In this document: in pieces, positions 1-7,804 of the stretch
Position numbering within the stretch: the first letter of the stretch is position 1
Layout: every line of letters begins with the position of its first letter
NCBI GenBank assembly: GCA_030832235.1
Contig: JAURJO010000477.1
Span: 1 to 14,731 of the forward strand
Length of the DNA: 14,731 nucleotides
DNA from: Verrucomicrobiota bacterium
GTDB taxonomy: Bacteria; Verrucomicrobiota; Verrucomicrobiia; Opitutales; Opitutaceae
Reading direction: 5' to 3'
Made by a program: the position numbers and the translations under genes
Notes under the pieces: generated by a model
What the model saw: the letters and a program-made list of their open reading frames with translations, nothing else
The model's database searches: none
Told to the model about the DNA's origin: nothing

Positions 1-83
1 GCGCGGCGCTGCCGACCCAGGAGACGGCTACGCTGAAGAACCGGACGATCTCGCACACCTACACGATCGCGCCGGCGAACTGA
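1..83 (+). CDS. 3' end of an unknown protein (5' partial)
   Basis: An open frame enters from the left edge (first full codon at base 3) and stops at a TGA at 81-83. The visible tail reads AALPTQETATLKNRTISHTY followed by TIAPAN. It has high-GC third positions and alternating polar and hydrophobic residues, as expected of a final beta-strand in an extracellular domain. The 45 bases before the next gene show no convincing promoter, so this may be the preceding gene of the same operon. The tail does not match the repeat domain of the downstream genes. Family and function cannot be named from 26 residues. Confidence 0.55.
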   Translation, partial: AALPTQETATLKNRTISHTYTIAPAN

Positions 84-128
84 GCGGCGGTTCGGTCGCT
101 CGATCCAATCATTTCCCCTGACTGCTGC

Positions 129-1928
129 ATGAATCCTAGTCCCATCCTTGCGCGCCGACTCGCCCCGGCGTTTGTCGCGCTGCTGCTGCTTCCGGCCGCT
201 TTCGCCCAATCGGCCTATCTCCTCAACATCGCCACGCGCGCGTCGGTGGGCGGGGCCGCCGGCAACCCGATTCCCGGCTTTGTGCTGGCGGGGCAGGGCA
301 CCAAGCAGGTGCTGGTGCGCGCCGCCGGTCCCGGGCTTGGTGTCTTCGGTGTCGCGGGCACGCTCGTTGACCCGCGGCTGGAGCTTTTCGGCGGCGCCAC
401 GCGTCTGGCGGAAAACGACAATTGGGCCGCCGCTGACGCCGCCGTGATGAGCCGGGTCGGGGCCTTCGGACTTCCGCCCGGGAGTCGTGACGCCGCGTTG
501 CTCGCGACGCTGCGTGCCGGTGATTACTCGGCGCCGGTATTCGCCACCGATTCCGGGGCCGGAGTGGCGCTGGTGGAGGTTTACGACACGGCCCCCGGCA
601 CCGGCCCGACCATCGTCAACGCGTCCACCCGCGCGTTCGTGGGAACGGGCGACAACGTACTGATTCCCGGGTTTGTGGTCGGCGGCACCGGTACCCTGCG
701 GCTCCTGATCCGAGCCGTGGGGCCGGCTTTGAGCGGTTTCGGTGTCACCGGAGCGCTCGCCGATCCCACGGTCACGCTCTACCGGGACGGGCGTGCCGTG
801 TGGACGAACGACAATTGGTCGTCCTCGGACCAAGCGACCGAGATCGCCAGCGCGGCTTCGGCGGTGGGGGCGTTTCCGCTGACGGCTGGCAGCCGGGATG
901 CGGCGATGCTGGTCACCGTCACGCCCGGTGCCTACTCGGCGGTGGTTTCCGGGGTGGGTGGAACCACGGGCACGGCTCTGGTGGAGCTCTACGTGGTGCC
1001 TGCGGGCACGGTGACGCTGAAGGAAGGCGAGTGGAGCGCGCGGGCGAACCTGCTGGAGCCGAATTCGGAGATGTCCGTCGCGGAACTGGATGGGAAGATC
1101 TACATCTTCGGCGGCTATCCCGCGACGCGCGTGAGCGTCGCGACGGTGCAGGTGTACGATTCCGTGACCGACACGTGGAGCCTGGGCACGCCGCTGCCGG
1201 TGGCCCTCAACCACACGGTGGCCGCGCCTTACAACGGCAAGATTTACGTGATCGGAGGCCAGACCGGGACCGGCGGGACGGGGCCGTTCGTGAACAACGT
1301 CAACGAGTACGATACGGTGCGTAAGACGTGGACCGCGCGGGCGCCGATGCCGACGTCGCGGGGAGGAGGAGGCGCCGCGGTGATCGACGGAAAGATCTAC
1401 GTCGCCGGCGGTCGCCCGCCGCGCGGCAACGACTTCGCCGTGTACGATCCGGTGGCGAACACGTGGCGCATGTTGCCGGACCTGCCCTCGCAACGGAATC
1501 ACGTCGGTGCCGTGGCCTTGGGAGGGAAATTCTACGTGATGGGCGGCCGGTTGGAGGCCGGGTTCGAAAGCGCGATGACCGCCACCGTGGAGGTCTACGA
1601 CCCGGCCACCAATCAGTGGACCACCCGCGCGCCGATGCTCCGGCCCCGCGGAGGCCTGAATGCGATCGTGGCGCACGGATACATCCACACCTTTGGTGGC
1701 GAGGGAACGGACGACACACCGACCGGGGTGTTTCCTGATCACGACGTCTATGACCCGACGCGCAACGTGTGGATCAAGCTCCCGCCGATGCCGATGCCGG
1801 TGCACGGCGTGACCGGATGCTCCTTCATCAACGGCCTGATTCATCTCACCGGCGGGGGGATGACGGAGGGCGGTGCGAGTGGCGGGCTGCAGCACCAGGT
1901 GTTCCGCCCCTTGACCACGTACCGCTGA
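129..1928 (+). CDS. Secreted six-bladed Kelch-propeller protein with two N-terminal repeat domains
   Basis: The 599-residue protein begins with a clear signal peptide (hydrophobic core LLLLPAAFA, cleavage expected after AFA at about residue 26), so it is exported. Residues 28-157 and 158-293 are two copies of the repeat domain shared with the next genes (motifs LVRAAGPGL, DNW, GSRDAALL, and ALVEVY near the end). Residues about 300-599 form a Kelch beta-propeller. Six Gly-Gly strands are visible: KIYIFGG (323), KIYVIGG (371), KIYVAGG (422), KFYVMGG (467), YIHTFGG (518) and LIHLTGG (570). Each blade also has the usual Y/W residues (VYDPATNQW). The ~49-residue spacing fits a complete six-bladed ring. 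Kelch rings bind proteins or sugars, and a few are oxidases; no catalytic residues can be assigned, so a binding role is more likely. No Shine-Dalgarno sequence precedes the ATG, but the signal peptide fixes the start. The repeats lie N-terminal here, whereas in the three other repeat-bearing proteins they are C-terminal. Confidence 0.88.
   Translation: MNPSPILARRLAPAFVALLLLPAAFAQSAYLLNIATRASVGGAAGNPIPGFVLAGQGTKQVLVRAAGPGLGVFGVAGTLVDPRLELFGGATRLAENDNWAAADAAVMSRVGAFGLPPGSRDAALLATLRAGDYSAPVFATDSGAGVALVEVYDTAPGTGPTIVNASTRAFVGTGDNVLIPGFVVGGTGTLRLLIRAVGPALSGFGVTGALADPTVTLYRDGRAVWTNDNWSSSDQATEIASAASAVGAFPLTAGSRDAAMLVTVTPGAYSAVVSGVGGTTGTALVELYVVPAGTVTLKEGEWSARANLLEPNSEMSVAELDGKIYIFGGYPATRVSVATVQVYDSVTDTWSLGTPLPVALNHTVAAPYNGKIYVIGGQTGTGGTGPFVNNVNEYDTVRKTWTARAPMPTSRGGGGAAVIDGKIYVAGGRPPRGNDFAVYDPVANTWRMLPDLPSQRNHVGAVALGGKFYVMGGRLEAGFESAMTATVEVYDPATNQWTTRAPMLRPRGGLNAIVAHGYIHTFGGEGTDDTPTGVFPDHDVYDPTRNVWIKLPPMPMPVHGVTGCSFINGLIHLTGGGMTEGGASGGLQHQVFRPLTTYR
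210..1007 (+). repeat. Two tandem copies of the exoprotein repeat domain (copies 1 and 2 of 7)
   Basis: These are two ~130-codon units (210-599 and 600-1007) encoding related beta-rich domains. The shared pattern is N-x-S/A-T/S-R near the start, then V/I-P/A-G-F-V, L-V/I-R-A-x-G-P-x-L-x-x-F-G-V-x-G, D-P, N-D-N-W, G-A-F, S-R-D-A-A and a closing A-L-V-E-x-Y. The similarity is at protein level; DNA third positions have drifted, so this is not a recent duplication. Confidence 0.8.
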
Positions 1929-2011
1929 GGAAAACCTGCAAGATGAACGAAAATTCATGCCGTGTGCCGCAGCCGCGTAATGCGTCCGGTCCATCCTGCT
2001 CAAATCTGCTT

Positions 2012-4513
2012 ATGCCCCGTCTACCCGCCATCGTGGTCCGCCTGTTCGTGGCGCTGGGTGTCGTCGCGCCGCTGGCCGCGGCCGAGTTCCCCGGCACGCT
2101 CGTGCTTGGCCGTCCGACCGACAAGGTGATCGCGGCCAACGTGGTCGCGCCTTCCGCCCTGTCGTTCTACCTGGAGTACGGGACGCGCCCCGGCGTTTAC
2201 GGTTCCCAGTCCACCCCGGTGGATCTCGCCGCGAACCAGCCCAAGGAGATCGAGCTCAAGGGACTCGCGGCCGGCACGCGTCATTACTACCGGATGCGGT
2301 TCAAGGCCGCCGCGGCGGCGGGTTACGACGCGGGTTCCGAGTTTTCCTTCATGACCGCGCGTCCCGCGGGATCGTCGTTCACGTTTGGCGTGCAGGGAGA
2401 TTCCCACCCGGAGCGTCTGCGCCAGATGTTCGACCCCGTCCTCTACAACCGGGCGATGCAGAATGTCTCGGCCGACCAGCCGGATTTCTTTATCATGCTC
2501 GGCGACGACTTCAGCGTCGACACGATCAACCAAGCCAACCCGCGCGCGGTCACCCAGCCGCAGGTCGTGGAGCGTTACACGATCCAACGGCCGTACCTCG
2601 GGATCATCGGCCGCACGACCCCGATCTTTCTGGTGAACGGCAACCACGAGCAGGCCGCGCGCTACCTGCTCGACGGTACGCCCAATAACGTGGCCGTCTG
2701 GGCGCAGAACGCGCGCAACTCCTATTATTCCCAGCCGGCACCCGATGATTTCTACACGGGCAACACGGAGACCGTGGAGCACATCGGGCTGCTCCGGAAT
2801 TATTTCGCCTGGACCTGGGGCGACGCGCTGTTCGTGGGCATCGACCCGTATTGGGGTTCGCCTGTCGTCGCCGACAACGATTTCTATGGTGGACCGAAGA
2901 CGTCCGACCAGTGGCTGGTCACCCACGGCGAGGCCCAGTACCAGTGGTTGAAGCGCACGCTCGAGGGCAGCAAGGCGCGTTTCAAGTTCGTGTTCGCGCA
3001 CCATGTGATGGGCACCGGACGCGGCGGCATCGAGCCCGCCACGCGCTACGAATGGGGCGGCCTCAATGCCAACGGCACCCCGGGCTTTGCCGCCCGCCGG
3101 CCGACATGGCCCAAGACGATCCACCAGCTCTTCGTCGACAATAAGGTCACCATCTTCTTCGGCGCCCACGACCATATCTGGGTGCGGCAGCAACTCGACG
3201 GCGTGGTCTACCAGGCGATGCCCAACCCCGCCGACCCGAATTACTCTTTGTTTAACACCGACGCCTACGTCACCGGTGACCGAGCTCCAAACTCCGGATA
3301 CGCGCGGGTCACCGTCGTGCCCACCGGCGTGAAGGTCGACTACGTGCGCGCGTTCCTGACGGCTGACGAGACGGCCGATAAAAAGAACGGCATGGTCTCG
3401 ATGACCTACACCATCGGATCGATGGTGGAAGCCACTCCGGTGCCCATCATCACGCAGCAGCCCGTGAATCTGGCCGTCACCGCGGGCGGCACGGGGACGT
3501 TCTCCGTATCCGCGGTCAGCACGTTGCCGATCTCCTATCAGTGGCGTCGCGACGGTGCCGACCTCACCGGCGCCACCGCCGCGCAGTACACGATCACCGG
3601 GATGAAGGCCGCCGATGCCGGAACCTACTCCGTTCGGGTAACGACCTCCGCGGGCTCCGTGGTCTCGTCCTCGGCGACGTTGGTGCTCGGCGCCAGCCGC
3701 TTGGTGAACCTGTCCGTGCGCTCCGGTGCCGGCACCGGCGACCGCACGTTGATCGCGGGTTTCGTGGTCGGTCAGGGACAGCCGCTTCCGCTGCTCGTGC
3801 GCGGCATCGGCCCGGCCCTAACGGGCTTCGGTGTCGCCGGCGCGCTGGCCGACCCGGTGCTGACGCTCTCCACCGGCGCGGGCGCGACGGTCGCCTCCAA
3901 CGACGACTGGGGCTCGGCCGCCAACTCCGCGCAGATCGCCGCGGCCGCCGCCCGTTCGGGCGCCTTCGCGCTGGGGGCCAACAGCCGGGACGCCTCGGTG
4001 CTCACACCGCTTGCGAGTGGTTCTTACACCGCGCAAATCACGGGCAAGGCGGCCGCCACCGGCATCGCGCTGATGGAGGCGTACGACACTTCGGCTTCGG
4101 CGGAGGTGGCGCGTTTGGTGAACATCTCCGCCCGTTCCCAGGTCGGCACCGGGGGCGATATCCTCATCGCCGGTTTCGTGGTCAGCGGGAACGTGAACAA
4201 GCGGGTGCTGATCCGCGGAGTCGGGCCCGCGCTGACGCAGTTCGGCGTCGGCGGCGTTCTCGCTGATCCGCAGCTGGCACTTTACCGGCAAGGGGCGTCC
4301 GCGCCGATGGATCAGAACGACAATTGGCTCACCGCCACCAACGCCCCGCAGGTCGGGCTGGTGGCCGGTCAGGTCGGGGCATTCGCGCTGGCGCCCAACT
4401 CACGGGACGCGGCCCTGCTGGTGACGCTCGAGCCCGGCGCCTACACGGCGCAGGTGAGCGGGGTGGGCAATTCCACGGGGGTCGCCCTGATCGAAATTTA
4501 TGAAGCGCCCTGA
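2012..4513 (+). CDS. Secreted purple-acid-phosphatase-like metallophosphoesterase with Ig-like and two repeat domains
   Basis: This 833-residue protein has a signal peptide (core IVVRLFVALGVVAPLAAA, cut near residue 24), an N-terminal fibronectin-III-like domain (about 28-115, ending HYYRMRF as in purple acid phosphatases), and a calcineurin-like phosphoesterase domain (about 122-410). The metal-ligand motifs are complete: GDSH (D130, H132), GDD (D165), GNHE (N211, H212), AHH (H330/H331) and GAHDH (H386, H388). A two-metal enzyme cleaving phosphate esters outside the cytoplasm is therefore expected; its substrate is unknown. An Ig-like domain (about 477-561, typical YQWRRDG and DAGTYSV) and two repeat domains (562-699, 700-833) follow. 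The frame also has an ATG at 1943 with a GAGGA 11 bases upstream. However, codons 1943-2011 have mixed third positions, unlike the GC-rich gene body, and the signal peptide fits the start at 2012. The stop overlaps the next gene by 14 bp. Confidence 0.87.
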   Translation: MPRLPAIVVRLFVALGVVAPLAAAEFPGTLVLGRPTDKVIAANVVAPSALSFYLEYGTRPGVYGSQSTPVDLAANQPKEIELKGLAAGTRHYYRMRFKAAAAAGYDAGSEFSFMTARPAGSSFTFGVQGDSHPERLRQMFDPVLYNRAMQNVSADQPDFFIMLGDDFSVDTINQANPRAVTQPQVVERYTIQRPYLGIIGRTTPIFLVNGNHEQAARYLLDGTPNNVAVWAQNARNSYYSQPAPDDFYTGNTETVEHIGLLRNYFAWTWGDALFVGIDPYWGSPVVADNDFYGGPKTSDQWLVTHGEAQYQWLKRTLEGSKARFKFVFAHHVMGTGRGGIEPATRYEWGGLNANGTPGFAARRPTWPKTIHQLFVDNKVTIFFGAHDHIWVRQQLDGVVYQAMPNPADPNYSLFNTDAYVTGDRAPNSGYARVTVVPTGVKVDYVRAFLTADETADKKNGMVSMTYTIGSMVEATPVPIITQQPVNLAVTAGGTGTFSVSAVSTLPISYQWRRDGADLTGATAAQYTITGMKAADAGTYSVRVTTSAGSVVSSSATLVLGASRLVNLSVRSGAGTGDRTLIAGFVVGQGQPLPLLVRGIGPALTGFGVAGALADPVLTLSTGAGATVASNDDWGSAANSAQIAAAAARSGAFALGANSRDASVLTPLASGSYTAQITGKAAATGIALMEAYDTSASAEVARLVNISARSQVGTGGDILIAGFVVSGNVNKRVLIRGVGPALTQFGVGGVLADPQLALYRQGASAPMDQNDNWLTATNAPQVGLVAGQVGAFALAPNSRDAALLVTLEPGAYTAQVSGVGNSTGVALIEIYEAP
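3695..4510 (+). repeat. Two tandem exoprotein repeat domains (copies 3 and 4 of 7)
   Basis: The units at 3695-4108 and 4109-4510 encode the same domain as in the Kelch gene, here at the C-terminus directly after an Ig-like domain. The first unit has LLVRGIGPAL, NDDW and ALMEAY; the second has VLIRGVGPAL, NDNW, PGAYTAQVSG and ALIEIY. Each resembles its positional counterpart in the next gene more than its tandem neighbour. Confidence 0.82.
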
Positions 4514-7500
4514 GATGAACGGTCGCACCGCTACCCGCATCGTCCTGCTGCTCGCCGCCTCCGCGCGGCTTGCCGCCCACTCGTGGCACGACGAGGGTCC
4601 GGTCAGTCCGGCGATCGCCGCCGCACGGGCCGAATTGATGGCCCAGTTGGTGGCGGAGCAACGCGCGGCGCTCGCCTCCGCCTCCTCCTCGGGCGGAGGG
4701 CCCGGCACCGCCGCCGCTCCGGTCGCGCCCGCCGGTTACGGTGCGACGATGGCCGCGTCCTTTGCCCCGTTCAAACCGCACGTCCGTACCTACTACGACG
4801 CCACCACCTTTTACGTGGAAGGCGACGGCATGCCGGATCCGGCGCTGATGCCCACGCCGATGGTCGGCATCACCGCTTGGCAGCAGCAGGTTCCGTTGCC
4901 GGTTTCCTACTTCGCGGGCACCGTGAACCCGGAGCGGGACCAGGGTTCCATCGGCTTTGGCAAACCCAACGTGTGGCGTCTGCCCCTCGTACCGACGCCC
5001 TCGGCCTCGCCGATCCCCATCTCCTCGGGGAATTTCCAGCGTGGCGCCATCGCCGTGGGCGCCGACGGCATCGCGGTGTTCAACCCGCGCAACAACCGCG
5101 GGGTCTACTCCTACGACATCGGCGAACTCGACCTCTACGGCGGCCATTGCGGTCTGGCGGACGACTACCACTACCACATCGCCCCGGTCCACCTGCAGGC
5201 GCGGCTGGGCATCGACAAGCCGGTCGCCTGGGCGCTCGATGGATATCCGATCTACGGTTACACGGAGCCCGATGGCTCGCCGCGGCAGGCCCTCGACGCC
5301 GACGGCGGCCACGACCACGGGGTCTGGAAATATCATTATCACGCGATCGGCAGCGCGGCGACCGGCCCGCAGAGCCCGTACCTCCCGGCCGCCTTCCATG
5401 GCACGGTGATCAACTTCGGCGGACAGGTCGACGGCCAGCCTGAGGTGCAGGCGATCCGGCAGAACAACACCGGCGGCTACGTCGCCCAGGCCATAACCGG
5501 AGCGCGCATCACCGGGTTCAAGAATCCGGTCGCCCTCGAGACCGATGCGTCGGGCAACCTGGTCGAGTCCGCCACGGGCACGCCGTCGCCGGATGAGTTC
5601 CTGATGCGTTACACCGTGTCCGGCGTCACCTACGACCTTTGCTGGCGCATCAACCGTGCGCCCAACCCGAAGACGCTCACGATCACGTGGCGCCGGCCGG
5701 GCATCAGCCCCACGACCACCACCTACAACAACGGCAATAACCGCCTCACCGCCTACCCGGTGGCGAATCCGAGCCTCGCCCGCCTGCCCGACACCGGACA
5801 GACGCTCGACGCCTCGACGACCTTCGGCGAGGACTCCGATTATTCGCTGAATCCGCCGTCTTACCGCGACAACGGCGACGGCACGGTCAGCGATCTCGTG
5901 ACCGGCCTCATGTGGCAGAAGGTCGACGCTGGGGAGACGACGTGGGACAACGCCGTGGCGCGGGCCTCCTCCGTCCGCACCGGCGGTTACTCCGACTGGC
6001 GCCTGCCGACGCCGACGGAGCTGTTCAGCATCATGAACTTCAACAACGGCAATCCGGCCGCGATGAACCTCACTTACTTCCCGGTGAACCCGACGGATGC
6101 CGCGGAATATTGGTGGACCAGCGACATCTACGGGGCTGACGGGGCCCGCGTGTGGTGTGTGAATTCCGGGGGCGGTCTGGGGCCGAAGCCCAAGAGCGAG
6201 ACCACAAGCGCCGGTGGCACGCTGCGATACCACGCCCGCTACGTGCGCGGCGCGAAGCCCTCCAACGCCCACAACTACGCCAACAATCTCGACGGGACGA
6301 TCACCGACACCGACACCGGCCTGATGTGGACGCAGGTGCCCGCTCCCGCGATGACGTGGGCGGCGGCGCTGGCTTACGCCGAAAATCTGGTATTCGCCGG
6401 GTATTCCGACTGGCGGCTGCCGAACATCAAGGAACTGCAGACCCTGACGGATTACACGCTGACTTCCGCCACGACCGCGAACAACGCGCAGGCGAGCGTG
6501 AACCGCGTGCTCTTCCCGACCGCGACCACGCCGGCCACCGCCTACTGGTCGGCAACCGCCCTGCGGGCGAACGGCGCGCCCGTGAGCGCGTGGCTGCTGG
6601 AGCTTGGGGTCGCCACCAATATTCCCGCCGCCAACGGGCCCCCGCGCGGCGCGCAGGGTATCATCAGCTATGAGCGCATGACGTCGACGTATCCGGTCTT
6701 CGCGGTGCGTTCGGCACCGCGAACCGCGCCGCCCGTCATCACGGAGCAACCGCGCGCCTTCCAGACGTTGGCAAGCGGAGCATCCGTCACGCTGTCCGCT
6801 GCCGCTTCCGGAGATACTCCGCTCACGTACCAATGGTCGCGCAACGGCAGCGTGATCACGGGGGCCACCGCCGCCGCCTTGTCGATTGCGTCTCTGAAAG
6901 CGACCGATGCCGGCATCTACACGCTCACGGTCACCAACGCAGGGGGAGCCGCGACCACCTCAAACGCAGTGGTCGCCCTCGGCACCGCCCGGCTGGCCAA
7001 CCTGTCGGTGCGGTCGGTGGCCGGTGCCGACAGCGAGACGCTGATCGTCGGCTTTTATGTGGGACAGGGCTCGGCGCCGTCGCTCCTCGTGCGCGGAATC
7101 GGCCCGACCCTCGGCGCGTTTGGAGTCACGGGCGTCGTGGCGGATCCTGTGCTCACTTTTTACCGGGCCGGAGGTGTGGCCGTGGGATCGAATGATGATT
7201 GGGGCGCCGGCGCCGATGCGGCGCGCATTTCAACCGCCGCCGCGCAATCGGGTGCGTTTGCACTTGGTGCCACAAGCAAGGACGCGGCGTTGCTGGTGCA
7301 GCCCGCCAGCGGACCCTACACCGTCCAGCTCACCGGTAAGGCGGCCACGGGGGTCGCTTTGATCGAGGCCTACGACGTTGCGCCGGTTTCTGGCGCTGCC
7401 CCGCTGATCAACCTGTCGGCCCGCACCCGTGCCGGAACCGGCGCCGAAGTGCTGATCGCCGGCTTCGTGATCTCGGGCTCGGAACCCAAACGCCTCCTGA

Positions 7501-7802
7501 TCCGCGGGGTAGGACCCGGGTTGAGTTCCCTCGGTGTCACCGGGGTGCTCGCCGACCCGCAGTTGGCGGTTTATCGGCAGGGTGCGTCTGTCCCGCTCCT
7601 GCAGAACGATGACTGGAACGCCGCCGGCGGAGGCGCGGCGATCGCCGCCGCCGCGACGCAGGTCGGATCCTTCACGCTTGGTGCGAATTCCAAGGACGCC
7701 GCCCTCCTGATGGTTTTCGAGCCGGGAGCCTACACCGCCCAGGTGAGTGGCGTGGGCGGCACCACCGGGGTGGCTCTCCTCGAGCTCTACGACGTGCCGT
7801 GA
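4500..7802 (+). CDS. Secreted YHYH-domain protein with two DUF1566 domains, Ig-like domain and two repeats
   Basis: The protein is 1100 residues from the ATG at 4500; the ATG at 4515, one base after the upstream stop, is an equally good start. Both keep the signal peptide (RIVLLLAASARLAA). Residues about 80-400 match the YHYH family: GGHCG (about 213-217), DYHYH (222-226), ALDGYPIYGY, GGHDHG (269-274) and KYHYH (277-281). The dense His/Tyr/Cys set suggests a metal site, which is an inference. Two DUF1566 (Lcl_C-like) domains follow. The first runs about 455-575 (TGLMWQ, YSDWRLP at 497, YWWTSD); the second about 585-720 (TGLMWTQ, YSDWRLP at 635, YWSAT). An Ig-like domain (744-828) and two exoprotein repeats (829-964, 965-1100) end the protein. 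The molecular function of YHYH and DUF1566 domains is not well established, so none is claimed. The 14-bp overlap with the phosphoesterase gene and the 2-bp gap to the sigma gene imply co-translation. Confidence 0.86.
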   Translation: MKRPEMNGRTATRIVLLLAASARLAAHSWHDEGPVSPAIAAARAELMAQLVAEQRAALASASSSGGGPGTAAAPVAPAGYGATMAASFAPFKPHVRTYYDATTFYVEGDGMPDPALMPTPMVGITAWQQQVPLPVSYFAGTVNPERDQGSIGFGKPNVWRLPLVPTPSASPIPISSGNFQRGAIAVGADGIAVFNPRNNRGVYSYDIGELDLYGGHCGLADDYHYHIAPVHLQARLGIDKPVAWALDGYPIYGYTEPDGSPRQALDADGGHDHGVWKYHYHAIGSAATGPQSPYLPAAFHGTVINFGGQVDGQPEVQAIRQNNTGGYVAQAITGARITGFKNPVALETDASGNLVESATGTPSPDEFLMRYTVSGVTYDLCWRINRAPNPKTLTITWRRPGISPTTTTYNNGNNRLTAYPVANPSLARLPDTGQTLDASTTFGEDSDYSLNPPSYRDNGDGTVSDLVTGLMWQKVDAGETTWDNAVARASSVRTGGYSDWRLPTPTELFSIMNFNNGNPAAMNLTYFPVNPTDAAEYWWTSDIYGADGARVWCVNSGGGLGPKPKSETTSAGGTLRYHARYVRGAKPSNAHNYANNLDGTITDTDTGLMWTQVPAPAMTWAAALAYAENLVFAGYSDWRLPNIKELQTLTDYTLTSATTANNAQASVNRVLFPTATTPATAYWSATALRANGAPVSAWLLELGVATNIPAANGPPRGAQGIISYERMTSTYPVFAVRSAPRTAPPVITEQPRAFQTLASGASVTLSAAASGDTPLTYQWSRNGSVITGATAAALSIASLKATDAGIYTLTVTNAGGAATTSNAVVALGTARLANLSVRSVAGADSETLIVGFYVGQGSAPSLLVRGIGPTLGAFGVTGVVADPVLTFYRAGGVAVGSNDDWGAGADAARISTAAAQSGAFALGATSKDAALLVQPASGPYTVQLTGKAATGVALIEAYDVAPVSGAAPLINLSARTRAGTGAEVLIAGFVISGSEPKRLLIRGVGPGLSSLGVTGVLADPQLAVYRQGASVPLLQNDDWNAAGGGAAIAAAATQVGSFTLGANSKDAALLMVFEPGAYTAQVSGVGGTTGVALLELYDVP
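6984..7799 (+). repeat. Two tandem exoprotein repeat domains (copies 5 and 6 of 7)
   Basis: The units at 6984-7391 and 7392-7799 close the YHYH protein. The first has LLVRGIGPTL, SNDDWGAG and ALIEAYD; the second has LLIRGVGPGL, ADPQLAVYRQGAS and PGAYTAQVSGVG. The stretch ADPQLA-YRQGAS is shared almost exactly with the second copy of the phosphoesterase gene, indicating that the pair was copied as a block. Confidence 0.82.
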
Positions 7803-7804
7803 CC

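Noticed and set aside
1769..2011. Extension of the phosphoesterase frame upstream to 1769
   Set aside because: It would overlap the Kelch coding region by 160 bases, and the extra residues have no protein-like features; a signal peptide begins at 2012.
2021..3193. Minus-strand open frame of 390 codons
   Set aside because: It is a shadow of the phosphoesterase domain; the plus strand keeps all catalytic motifs.
4329..6833. Long minus-strand open frame (834 codons) opposite the phosphoesterase and YHYH genes
   Set aside because: It is very rich in Arg and Gly, has no domain or signal motifs, and is explained by high-GC codon structure of the plus-strand genes, which have clear domains.
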